From assembly GCF_004027225.2 (NCBI RefSeq), contig NC_044284.2:41216420-41280419 (forward strand): 64,000 nt of DNA, written 5' to 3'. Positions 30,201-37,700 of the stretch are shown here, piece after piece; positions within the stretch are counted from its first letter, which is position 1, and every line of letters begins with the position of its first letter. Position numbers and translations under genes: made by a program. This DNA comes from Strigops habroptila. Its lineage: Eukaryota > Chordata > Aves > Psittaciformes > Psittacidae. The notes under the pieces are model-generated. The model saw nothing but the letters and a program-made list of their open reading frames with translations, did not search any database and had not been told where the DNA came from.

Positions 30201-30739
30201 TGCAAGGTAGATTAATGACTCGCTAAAGGCAGTGCCTGTCTGTGCCTCGGAACAGAGCTTTCTGCTGTCTGTCTGGAGCGGAGACCCAGTTCTCCAGACA
30301 GGACCTACTCAATTCACAGCTGATTTCCCATCTCTGGGCAAACTGGGGGGACCACTGGGAGGAGTGGGTGAGAGGCTCTTGGCTTATACAGTGTTGGGCT
30401 CATCACATAGGTGGGCAGTAGAAAGTCCTCTTGCCGTGACCTGGTAAGGTCCAGGCCAAATGTATTTCAGCCTAAACTGGAGCTCTTAGAGTTGCCAGTG
30501 TCGATACCATCTTTCTTTTCTGTGTCCTTCCTTATGCAGATGAAGAGCAAATGAAGAGCAAAGACCATCCTGGGAGTCTTGCAGTTAGCCTGTGCTTTGC
30601 CAGTGGGCTGTCTGACGTGGGGCTGTCTCGGAAACTCTATGTGCCTCCTACAACGCTACCTGCAGTGCTGGCAGCTGCACGCTTAGCCTCTTCCAGTAAC
30701 TACTTCCACTGGCTCCCCAGCCTGAGAAAAAAGGTGTGA
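9110..30739 (+). CDS. TDRD5: TDRD5, Tudor domain-containing protein 5 (12 coding exons)
   Basis: TDRD5 is a germ-granule (nuage/chromatoid body) protein needed in the mouse for piRNA production, transposon silencing and spermiogenesis. The exons below add up in frame to about 733 residues (728 if started at the ATG in exon 2), against about 981 in human. LOTUS domain 1 covers roughly residues 6-80 ([29 protein letters not shown]) and LOTUS 2 about 130-205 ([19 protein letters not shown]). An extended Tudor domain follows at about 300-510, with core [10 protein letters not shown] and FYPDYGN, and a C-terminal [20 protein letters not shown] box like the human KLYIPRST motif. The third LOTUS domain of mammalian TDRD5 is missing except for its last strand in the exon at 11921 (see relic). 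It lies between NPHS2 and FAM163A as in human. The middle and C-terminal low-complexity exons are the least certain. Confidence 0.93.
9502..9740 (+). CDS. TDRD5: TDRD5 coding exon 2, LOTUS domain 1
   Basis: Acceptor CCGTTAG, donor GTGAGG. ATG at 9509. Encodes [20 protein letters not shown] through [14 protein letters not shown], a winged-helix LOTUS domain, the type that binds Vasa-like helicases or G-rich RNA. Confidence 0.95.
10683..11087 (+). CDS. TDRD5: TDRD5 coding exon 3, LOTUS domain 2
   Basis: Acceptor TGTTGTAG. Encodes [17 protein letters not shown] through [18 protein letters not shown] and PQ. The shortest 3' end is at 11087; five further donors in phase lie at 11114, 11141, 11168, 11195 and 11222, and the frame stays open to 11305. 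Confidence 0.93.
11061..11222 (+). repeat. TDRD5: 27-bp tandem repeat, six copies, each ending in a splice donor
   Basis: Six direct units of exactly 27 bp (ends 11087, 11114, 11141, 11168, 11195, 11222), each encoding nine residues of the type GE-x-x-E-E-M-P-Q. Every unit ends CAAG, CGAG or CAAA followed by GTGAG or GTGGG, a consensus 5' splice site, always in the same reading phase. Confidence 0.9.
11481..11660 (+). pseudogene. Possible relic of TDRD5 LOTUS domain 3
   Basis: 11481-11573 reads GISSN-type sequence: [12 protein letters not shown], then [17 protein letters not shown]. This parallels the human LOTUS 3 segment (ISSELKHKI, FPEGLFISKLLGEFEVIF), and then stops at TGA (11574). The following 80 bp have stops in each frame. 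It lies in the intron just ahead of the exon that encodes the tail of LOTUS 3, the expected position. The match is short and found by eye. Confidence 0.4.
11921..12108 (+). CDS. TDRD5: TDRD5 coding exon 4
   Basis: Acceptor CTCTTTCTAG, donor GTAAGT. Encodes [18 protein letters not shown] through DLGDGLKQ. The NSQIIVF stretch parallels the last strand of human LOTUS 3 (HQDLLVF). Phase 1 start, phase 0 end. Confidence 0.85.
12109..15029 (+). other. TDRD5: TDRD5 intron 4
   Basis: AT-rich, with T/G-rich low-complexity runs at about 13260-13300 and 14405-14450. No exon, RNA gene or recognised repeat. Confidence 0.7.
15030..15250 (+). CDS. TDRD5: TDRD5 coding exon 5, start of extended Tudor domain
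   Basis: Acceptor CCTTTGTAG, donor GTGCGA. Encodes [19 protein letters not shown] and [19 protein letters not shown], closely matching human IPPDAV and IGVFVEYIISPSQFYI. Confidence 0.95.
16158..16364 (+). CDS. TDRD5: TDRD5 coding exon 6, Tudor core
   Basis: Acceptor TTTTGCAG, donor GTAAGT. Encodes [40 protein letters not shown] and [14 protein letters not shown]. The loop before WWYR is two residues shorter than in human (SEDKWW versus SKWW). Confidence 0.96.
16377..17062 (-). mobile_element. CR1 LINE fragment with internal deletion
   Basis: In minus-strand orientation. The 3' end begins AATCATAGAATGATCC at about 16377. The CR1 3'UTR (16377 to about 16480) runs directly into reverse-transcriptase sequence ([31 protein letters not shown]), so several hundred bp of ORF2 are missing between them. 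The reading frame is broken. It is an old copy in TDRD5 intron 6. Confidence 0.9.
17738..17804 (+). CDS. TDRD5: TDRD5 coding exon 7
   Basis: A 67-nt exon. Acceptor TATTGTAG, donor GTATGT. Encodes (K)[18 protein letters not shown] and KPME; human has [14 protein letters not shown]. Confidence 0.96.
18056..18251 (+). mobile_element. CR1 LINE, 5'-truncated 3' end
   Basis: Plus orientation. It contains the end of ORF2 ([28 protein letters not shown]), then the GATGAGCTTTAAGGTCCCTT region and the CATTCTGTGATTCTATG octamer tail. In TDRD5 intron 7. Confidence 0.93.
18947..19147 (+). CDS. TDRD5: TDRD5 coding exon 8, SN-like part of extended Tudor
   Basis: 201 nt. Acceptor TTCTTTAG, donor GTCAGG. 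Encodes [40 protein letters not shown] and [10 protein letters not shown]. Confidence 0.96.
19441..19460 (+). repeat. T20 homopolymer
   Basis: Twenty consecutive T in TDRD5 intron 8, 14 bp downstream of no recognisable element; likely a plain microsatellite. Confidence 0.9.
20410..20571 (+). CDS. TDRD5: TDRD5 coding exon 9
   Basis: 162 nt. Acceptor TTCCTAG, donor GTGGGA. Starts [18 protein letters not shown] (human [11 protein letters not shown]); the rest is low-similarity acidic linker. Confidence 0.93.
22651..22800 (+). CDS. TDRD5: TDRD5 coding exon 10
   Basis: 150 nt between acceptor CTCCTTAG and donor GTAAGG, phase 0 at both ends. Encodes [18 protein letters not shown] and a Thr/Glu/Asp-rich linker. 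Homology is weak, so assignment rests on splice sites, phase and position. Confidence 0.75.
23681..25429 (-). CDS. CR1 ORF2, reverse transcriptase part
   Basis: 582 open codons, the first a TTG because the frame is entered from upstream by frameshift. Reverse-transcriptase blocks in order: [85 protein letters not shown] and the catalytic FADDTKLCG. The C-terminal part ends [12 protein letters not shown]. Intact except for its 5' junction. Confidence 0.95.
   Translation of the reverse strand: MARDVKDNRKGFYRYVANKRQARDNAGPLQKLSGELATMDLEKAEVLNDFFASVFTSKCSDHTTQVLKSKCRDCENEDLRPTAGEDQVRDHLKNLNVHKSMGPDEIHPRVLKELANEVAKPLSIIFEKSWQSGEAPDDWKKGNITPIFKKGKVEDPGNYRPVSLTSVPGKILEQFLLENMLRHMKNNEVVGDSQHGFTKGKSCLTNLVAFYDGATELMDSGRAVDAIYLDLCKAFDTVPHDILVSKLERHQFDRWTTRWIKNWLDGRTQRVVVNGSMSSWKPVTSGVPQGSVLGPVLFNIFVGDMDSGIECALSKFADDTKLCGSVDTLEGRDAIQRDLDMLERWADASLMKFNQAKCKVLHLGRGNPRHCYRLGREEIQSSPAEKDLGVLVDEKLNMSRQCALAAQKANRILGCIKRSVTSRSKEVILPLYSALVRPHLEYCVQFWCPQHKKDMELLERVQRRATRMIRGLEHLPYEDRLRELGLFSLEKRRLRGDLIAAFQYLKGVYKDAGEGLFLRDCSGRTRGNGSKLKQGKFRLDIRKKFFTVRVVKHWNGLPREVVDAPSLAVFKARLDRALNHVV
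25440..25525 (-). other. Cluster of three inactivating lesions in CR1 ORF2 linker
   Basis: Between endonuclease and reverse transcriptase the expected reading [25 protein letters not shown] can be followed only by changing frame near 25520 and again near 25445, and it contains TGA at 25494-25492 where the family has Trp. No other lesion is seen in 3.9 kb of ORF. Confidence 0.8.
25520..26578 (-). CDS. CR1 ORF2, AP-type endonuclease part
   Basis: 352 codons, open from the junction (GTG at 26578, no ATG) to TAG near 25520. Apurinic-type endonuclease motifs in order: [41 protein letters not shown] and [11 protein letters not shown]. Nicks the target to prime reverse transcription. It belongs with the reverse-transcriptase frame at 23681-25429 but is cut off from it by a frameshift. 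Confidence 0.93.
   Translation of the reverse strand: MLGEGSIDPSQHSWSVASTCNKCLERCRDVPAAPAIESAPFGARLRCLYTNARSMGNKQEELEMCARLREYDVIGITETWWDGSYDWNVGMEGYRLFRKDRPGRRGGGVAIYVSDRLESMELCLGTGDEVTECLWVRIKGKTATGDITVGICYRLPDQEDSVDEALYRQIGAASRSQALVLMGDFNYPDICWRDGTAWHKQSRRFLDCVEDNFLFQAVEEPTRRGAMLDLVLTNREGLVGNVTLQGSLGSSDHKMVEFEILRTVRRACSKLTALDFKKADFGLFRNLLSKVSWDTVLEGRGAQDCWSVFKDHLLRAQECCIPTRRKCSRRARRPPWMDKELLRKLRGEKRSL
26544..26590 (-). promoter_or_regulatory. Putative -1 ribosomal frameshift site at CR1 ORF1/ORF2 junction
   Basis: On the minus strand the last ORF1 codons read GCT TTA AAC TAG, so the heptamer T TTA AAC (26590-26584) sits in the zero frame in canonical X XXY YYZ form, directly before the stop. 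A -1 slip continues CTA GAT GTG TTG, which is the ORF2 frame. Six nucleotides after the heptamer begins TGTTGGG (26577-26571), perfectly complementary to CCCAACA (26550-26544) with a 20-nt loop. No ORF2-frame AUG precedes the endonuclease motif YTNARS. Function is inferred. Confidence 0.6.
26581..27633 (-). CDS. CR1 ORF1 (zinc-finger/coiled-coil, SGNH esterase-like)
   Basis: 350 residues. A Cys-rich finger near residues 33-56 (CRKCLDW then CTRC) precedes a Leu-rich coil ([18 protein letters not shown]). The second half starts [11 protein letters not shown], an SGNH/GDSL-like block I, with VHVGARDID and FSSILQGKG further on; this is the esterase domain typical of CR1 ORF1. In the family ORF1 binds RNA or chaperones nucleic acid. 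The frame is intact and ends KALN then TAG at 26583-26581. The first ATG-type start is taken at 27633; a start further upstream is not visible. Confidence 0.9.
   Translation of the reverse strand: MSTRLRTRARFGSSAPKTEPMRGEAAAQTSECRKCLDWSLEARVHNGQGCTRCALVEALLQQVAELRGAVGELKDAREAERKLGCLLQAQTAQGLQTSSTAHIGKKEGSNPGSWELVTRKTNKKRRKSTINDKGLPPKSDVPTQNCFAVLQGANEKAPTTPNEHPADAPVKRIATGASRKKRRVIVVGDSTLKGTEALICRPDPVSREVCCLPGARIRDVAERLPALVSPADYYPLLVVHVGARDIDSSSLENIKKDYRALGEVVRGSGAQIVFSSILQGKGVDLKKARRVWQVNKWLECWCHSQGFGYLEHGAPFGRPDLLEAGGAGLTKKGKSCFGRRLARLVRKALN
27846..29496 (+). other. TDRD5: Rest of TDRD5 intron 10
   Basis: Unremarkable intronic sequence right of the CR1. No exon supported by homology. Confidence 0.6.
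29497..29650 (+). CDS. TDRD5: TDRD5 coding exon 11
   Basis: Acceptor TTTGCAG. Encodes [20 protein letters not shown] and [13 protein letters not shown]. End 29650 is the downstream GT that matches the phase of the last exon, though the donor (TTC|GTGAAG) is weak. Confidence 0.7.
30540..30739 (+). CDS. TDRD5: TDRD5 coding exon 12 (last)
   Basis: Acceptor TTATGCAG. Encodes [19 protein letters not shown] and [16 protein letters not shown], then TGA at 30737. Human ends [20 protein letters not shown] and LLHWYPSVKRMEA. Confidence 0.94.
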
Positions 30740-31599
30740 GAAGAGGGGAGAAGCTGGAGCCGCTGCTGAGGGCAGCAAAGGCCCTCTCTGTGACTGTGCT
30801 GTCATTTTCTTTGTTCAGAAATGTTTAATCCCTTGAAAATCTTGGAGTCTTACATCTTTTCATATGTGCCCGGTACATGTGATAAATGTTACTTTTACTG
30901 TTAGGAAAGTAGTTTGGTTTTGTTGTGCTGGTTTACTGCTCTTTAATGGTTCAGGAGAACAGTTAAGTGTCACATTATGTTATATATCCTTTAAGTTTAG
31001 GAGACGGAAACTAACTGACTGTCCCTCCCTCCTTCAGCACATGAGCAGTTTGACATTGTGCGCGGAGAGATGTTTTTGGTTTTTAACACAACGGATGCTC
31101 TACGCGCTCCTTGCTGTTAGAAGAGCTGGTTGTATCCCAGCTCAAGCCTCAGTCTATGGAGGTGCTGGTAACTTGCAAGAGGAAACCTTTCCCAAGAAGA
31201 AGATGCTCTGATTTGTTGGTGAATTATGATGCCCCTCATACAAGGCATCAGGAATCCCATGTTACAGATACTGAATGAAATCTCTGAAAAATCCAGAGAA
31301 AGAAAGCTTTATGTTGGCCATGTTTATGTAGATCCTTGCCTGTGGCAAGAAATCCTCTTGGGCTTGAGTTTGTTAATGCAGAGAAGAGCTGTGGAAATAG
31401 AAGTGCCCTGGTTATGAATGCTGGTGTTCAGCTGGTTTGCTGGTGCCCAGACTGTTCCTCACGTCTTCAGGGGCTCCAAGGACCATTTTGTACCCACTTG
31501 CAAACATGCCAGAGGTATGCTCCACTGCAGACCACCAAGTAAAGCTCAAGAGAGGGTTCAACATTAATACTGCAGTGGATAAAAGACCAGCATAAGAAG
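30740..31599 (+). other. TDRD5: TDRD5 3'UTR and downstream
   Basis: Starts after the TGA at 30737-30739. No plain AATAAA is seen before the CR1 tail at 31600, so the cleavage site is not placed. Confidence 0.55.
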
Positions 31600-31655
31600 T
31601 TTATTGTTTGGATTTGATCTTTAAAGCTCTCTTCCAACCCAAACCATTCTATGAC
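31600..31655 (+). mobile_element. CR1 LINE, short 3' tail
   Basis: GATCTTTAAAGCTC, then TTCCAACCCAAACCATTCTATG is the typical CR1 3' terminus in plus orientation. Confidence 0.8.
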
Positions 31656-31706
31656 TATTTTGTTTTAATTTCAGCATTTAGGGGTGGTTTTGGATGTGAA
31701 AGGTCT

Positions 31707-31732
31707 AAAAAAAAAAAAAGGGGGGGGGGGGG
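31707..31732 (+). repeat. A13-G13 homopolymer junction
   Basis: Thirteen A followed directly by thirteen G, then an AG-rich stretch. It lies 50 bp after a CR1 tail. Confidence 0.95.
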
Positions 31733-31739
31733 AAGAGAA

Positions 31740-34700
31740 AGAAAATCTGGGGCTCATTGGGAAATGACCATGCAGAAAGCTGAGGAAGGAGACTGAAGCA
31801 GAGAGGTAAGGAGCTGGGCCTTTAGCAGGGGCTATAGAACCCTGCAGGGAGGTTTAGAGGTTGCCTGACTTCTCTGGTCCCGTGTTCAAGCTGGGGACTT
31901 GCCTCAGTTATCTAGCGTAGGGAGTAACTGAAACAGAGCTGAGGCTGCTCGCAGCTGTCTGGCGATGGAGCACTTGCCTCCAGCACTGCCCTCTCTGCCG
32001 CAGGAGTCCTTTTTGGGTTGCAGGGAGGTGAGAACTGTGGCTAGTCCTGAGGAGACCCCTGTGCCCTCTGCTGCCTGTCCCCGGGCTGCAGCGGGGGGCC
32101 AGCAGGCTGGAGGAGCTGTCACCACGTCCCTGCCAGATCACTGCTAGGTGGCGGCCGAGGCTAGCTCTCTGCTCCCTTCAGCCTAAAACTCTGCGGCTCT
32201 GGGGGGGGTCAGGGAGGTGAGGAGCTGAAGAAGATCCTGCTGGGTGGGCAGCATCCCCATCCCCGGCTGGGGCTGCCTCTGGGGCACAGCAAGTCCCGCA
32301 GCTGCCTGGAGATGTAACTGGGAGCTTTTGGGGATGGGTGCTATAGGGATCTGGGATGGGTGTGTGTTAACACTGGGAGCTTACATGTGTGCAGAAAGTG
32401 AGAAGTGAGCCTGTTCTGGGCTATTAACCACTGCACATCACCCTTTTTGCATGTTCTTCCTGGGTACCTGTGGGAGGTGGTGTGCAGGGCTTTGCTGCGA
32501 TCCCATGCTGGTGCTTAACTGGTCAGGATATCTTTATTCCTACGAGTTTTTGCCATTCACGTGTCATCTGCAGGTGCTTAATCAGTTTTCTACACCCTTT
32601 CAATCAAGATAAAAGGTGTGTGAAGAACTGAAGAACTTTAACCCTCAGCCTGGACAGCACTCCCCCCCGGCACCCAAGGGGCAGAAAACCCACCTGGAGC
32701 TGTTCCCCTGCTCCCGGGTGACCTGGGTTGATCTTTCCCATCTGTGCGGCAGCATCTCCCTCCCCGGAGCAGCTCAGGTCATGTTTCTCGTGCCTAGCAG
32801 GTCCGTGTTTGTATGTTTGTTGCCTAAGGCGGTAGAAAAAGAGAAAGACGCCTCGGGGGCTGGAAAGCGATGCCGCATTCGTGTCCCTGCTCTGGGGCAC
32901 CGCTGTGCTGGTGGCAGGCAGTGGGGAAGGAGAGGTGGCTGTGCCAAGCATCGGAAAAAACCTGAGCGAGACACGAGGGACCCAGCCCTGCAGAGGGTCT
33001 GATAAAAAGGAGGAAGATGTTCTGCTCTGTGACAACCCTGTCTCTGCAGGTGTCAGGTCTGTCCTGGAGGGGCTGGGGAATCCCCCTGTCCTCAAGGAAC
33101 AACTCCATGGGGCACTGTGGGCCCTTTCACTAGAGTACCCAGTGTTCTGGGGCGGGCATGCATGCAAAGGGGTTCAAGCTCCTCCAAGGGAGAGCAGCTT
33201 GGGGTGGAGCTGCTTTCCTCTCTTTTGCCCCTAGTTTCCACCCTCCCCATAGCTGTGGGGCAGCCATGCAGAGGCAGAGGTTATTGACTGGGAGTCCCCC
33301 GGGCAGAGAACCAAAATGTTTAGAGCAAATTAAAAATTGAAGGGCAGCGGAGCTCTGCAGCTCTGCCTAAAAGCTGGGGTGAAGCAAACACCGGTGAGGT
33401 GTGCGCTCCAGGGACTCGCTAATGGACTCAGGTGACGTGCAGGGTCTGGGGTTAGCCCTGCCAGGGGGATGGAGCTGGGGCAGGCAGCTCTCCTCCCCGC
33501 TGCGGTGCTGTGAAGCGGGTGCTGGCATCTTGGAGATGGAAACGTGGGGTCAGCTGGGGCCGTACATGCAGAAGCAGAGCCAGACCTGGCCCAGCTAGAG
33601 AAGGACCCTGGGGTGAGAGTGGGTGTGGAGGGGGTGAGGAGTGATGCTCTGGGCAGGGATGTCATTTTGGTGGGGGGAGGCTATGGAGGAGTGTCTGGTG
33701 GTGTCTGTGAGCAGCTGCCTGGCCATGGCAGTAACCAAGTGCCTTGAGTTTTAAACGGGCTGTCAGGAAGCATTTGGCTGACAGGGAGGAGGCTGCAAAG
33801 TGACAGCTTGCTTTGGATGAGCAAAGTGCTGCGGAGGCAGCCAAACAAATGCCTCCCTCCCAGTATTCCAGCACACATCCGGGCTTGGCAGGGCTAAGGT
33901 TGGGGTACCCAAGCTACATGCTGAGGGCATGGGGGGTCCTGGACTAGCCCCTGCTCTTGCTGTGGCTGGTGCTAGCTCGGTGTGCTTGAAATTTTCCAGA
34001 TCAATGCATCAGCCCATCCCTTCCCCGCCCCTCTGCACTTTTGGCTCAACCCATGCTTTACAAAGTGGGGTTCAACGCAGCAAGTCATTTGGGCTTAAAA
34101 ACCAAAATCAAGTGCTTCTGACCCCAAAAACCTTTGTCTCTTTATTTTTAGATGTTTTTTTCACATGGAAATTGACTCTTCCTGCTTTGGTGAGGGTAAA
34201 AGTGCACTCAACCTTGCATCAGATTGTTTCATTTGACCCATGAGTAAATGCTTTTCTTTCCTCTGACCTGGAAGGATTTCTTTTTCTTTCCATTTGGCAA
34301 GAAAAAGGAAAAAGCTAATTCTCGGTACAGGTCACTGCAAAACAAGGTCTCTAGCTAGAGCTAGCTTTTCAGCCTGAGCACTGTGCCAAAAACTATCAGC
34401 TCTTCCCACTGCTCTTGAGCACATGCACTGGTCCCTGGAGTGGCTCCCTTTTTCTTGTGCTAAAAAGCCCCACTTTCCCCTGCATTTTGCTGGGAGCAAA
34501 CGCTGCCAGGTGGGAGAGCAGCCTCTGGCTGCTGGGTTTCAGATGGGGATGGTGCTTGCGCCTTGCTGGCTTTTTGGAGGATGACTTAGCAGCCACCCCA
34601 GAATGGTTCCTACAAGCTTAACCCCTGCTTCATCTCTGCAAAAGCCCCTTTGGGTGGTCTGGGGGAGATGCTGAGACATTCCTGCTTGCAGGAAGGAGGG

Positions 34701-37700
34701 TGAAGGAGAGCTGGGGCAGCAATGCTGCTGGAGCATCCCTCAGGTGGGAAATGGGTCAGTGCTGCATTTCAGTTGAATCATGGCTGTGCTCTGGGGCAGA
34801 TGGGGCTTGGTGCCAGCTGAAGGGTCTGTGCACACCCTGTCCCACAGAAACAGGGGCTGCGGGTGTCCTCCTGAGCACCCACTCGCATCTAGGTGAGACC
34901 ACCCATCTCTTCTCCCATCTCCATCTTGGATGTGGCTGCTTGGGTGTTGTTGCCAGCATCAGTGGCAGTGCTCCAAGTGCAGCACCCAAAGGAGGGAGGG
35001 GGAGTGGGTTCTTATACAGCACATTGCAGGTGCTGTGCAATGCCTTGAGCCTACGAGCGGCAAGAGGAAAGGGTAAGCAGCTCATGGCATGGGCTGCCCT
35101 GCACCCAGACTTTAGGGAAGTAAAAGTACCATCCCACAGCGACCAGTTGGATGTGGGGCTGTTCATGTTGAAACCCTTCACCATCACTGCTGGTGTTGAC
35201 GATGGGTTAGTAGGGCAAGCAAGGAGGGCTTGGGACAGGTGAGGTTCCCCCCAGTCCCTGCTGGCCTCACCCTGCGTGTGTGTGGGCTCCTCATCCTCTC
35301 CTGGCTGCCAGGAGGTTTCTGTTCTGGTTCAGCTCTTCCAAGGCAGAAGCTGATTGCAGAGGGGTTGCGATCTCACTTGTGCTTTTAATCCCATTGCTGT
35401 CAAGCTCCATTAGGAGGTTTGGCTTCATCTTGCTACCTCTGGGGCTGGGCTGCTGCTTGCCCAGCCTGAAATGAGGACAAGCCTGGACTATGCTGGAGTG
35501 GGCAGAGGAGGTAGGAATGCTTTTGGGGCCATCCTTGCCACTACTGCTCTCCCCAGTGCTTCCAGCTGTCCAGGGTGCTGCAAGGGGAGACTGGTGTGGC
35601 TGCTTTGGGAGCAGGGTGGGAAGGAGTTGGGGTGGCAGCAAGCACCATTCCCCAGGCACTGAGGGTGTTTGAAAACCTTTCAGCACTTGCAGCCGCAGCC
35701 CGTGCTGTTCTCCATGCCAGGAGTGTGGCTCCATTTCGGTAACCTGCTCACAACCTCCCCCTGCTCTTGTCACAGCACATGTGGCTGTGTTCACGCTGTG
35801 TGCAGCCAGGCATCCCTCTCCATGCTGCTGCATGTGGCTCTTAGTGCCTCAGCGGGAGGTAATGCATCTGGAGGAGGTGATTGTGGGAAGGGGAGCTAAT
35901 GGGCTGAGCATCCTTCCCTACCTCGCAAAATGGGCTGCACAGCTCAGCAATGGGAGGGGAAGGTGCTGTCACTCATCCCTGCCCCAACCACTGTGAGCAC
36001 CTCCTGGGATTTCCAGGGTGCTCACACTCCAGGCACACATGCTGCAAGGAGGCTGGGGGCTGTCTTCGGACCAATCCGGCTCATCATTGCTCTCCTGAGC
36101 TTGCTCACAGCAGTTTTGCAGCCCTGTCTGCCCATGGGCTTGCAGCTACCTGGGAAGGAGCTGATACATGATGAGAGCATGATGGAGGGCAGGGAAGATG
36201 TGAATACAGAGGAGACCTAAAAGCACCAGGGGCCTGTCTGGGTGGTCATCAGGGTAATGTCTCAATTTTACCCAACCTTCCTGCTCCTATGCTCAAGGAA
36301 AGTACAGCCAGGCTGGTGTTCCCACAGCCAGGAGCAGCCAGTGCTGGGGTTTGGCAGGGTCTGCTGTGTTGATTGTGGCCGGAGCATCGCTGTGAAAGGC
36401 TTCTGTGCAGCCAGGGAGGCTGGGGGCGCCTCTGCTGCAAAAAGAAGGAGGGGAGAGAACCTTCAAGGGGCTGCTGCCATAGTGCAGGTCTTCAGCCCTG
36501 CCCTGTGCTGGGGCTTAGGGATCCTGGTGCTGGTTGGGATCAGGTTAGCACCTCTGCAACCCCTGCCCCTTGCTGGTGCCCTCTGAGTGTTATTCTGGCC
36601 AGCACATGGGCCTGGCTTTATCCCCATGGGTTTGCCCTGTGCTGCTGTGTCGTGTGGATGGCTCGCTGCTGATCCCTGCAAGGATGCTCCAACCAAACTG
36701 CAGAGCTTGCGTTACCCTGAGCCTGGAGACATGGTCAGTGTACTCGTGGTAAGGCCACACTTGGCTGGAAGGAGTTAACTTTCTGCTCTCTCTGTCCTTC
36801 CTTCCCACCCCCCGAGAATCACCCAAACTCCTCCTGGGACCAGTGGGCTGTGGTGGGCTTGTCCCCACAACCAGGGGTGGCCCTGCTTGGAGCTGCACAA
36901 ACCACACGTCCCACAGGGCATGTTTTCCCTACAAACCCAGTGCCACGGCTGTGCCTGCGGCGATCGTTGAGCTTCTGCCAAGCCAAGCAGGGCTGCGGCT
37001 TGGCAGGCAGAGACCCCTCAGCCGATCAATGCACTCCCCTGCCCGAGGAAGTCCCTGGCTTCCATGAGAACAAACCAGCATCATCTCCCTGCAGCCCCTC
37101 TTCCCTACCCGCGGGCTCTTCCACGGGCACCAGGGCAGGGTGAAACCCACAAGGGCTTTTCCTTGCTGGAGAGCCCTGGGTTGCTCACACGGTGCAGTGT
37201 TTCCTTCCTGGCACCAGGAAAAGCTGCTCCGCTCCTTCAAATATTTAGGCTTTGTGTTTGTGGGAGGCTGCAAGGAAAGATGTGGCTTGTGGCAGCGCTA
37301 CACCTGCTAGTGATGGGGAGACCAGGAGCACTTTCCCTGTGGGACCTCCGTGTTGGCTAGGGAAAATCCTGCGTCCCCACAGCACTGGTCAAGGAGATGA
37401 AAATCAGCAGTGTTTTTTTAATTTTTCCAAGTTTTCCATGGGCACTGCCATTCTGGGAGACATCCCTGTGATTACAGATGATGGTTTTGTCCCAGACGTT
37501 TCTCCTTTCCCCTCTTTTTACCCCAAATTTGCCCAGACGCCCTGCGTGGAAGCCCACTTCCTTTGCATGGCTTGCGCTGTGTCTCCTGGGGAGGATGAAC
37601 CCTGAGCGATGTGTTTACCCAGCTCAGGGCAAACATCCCAATTTTTGGCTGAACAGTCAAAAATATGACATGCGATGTTTTCCCCCATCCTGACTATCTT

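Noticed and set aside
32604-33234. Long frames on both strands in the intergenic region
   Set aside because: Mutually overlapping, low-complexity Pro/Ser translations, no homology recognised.
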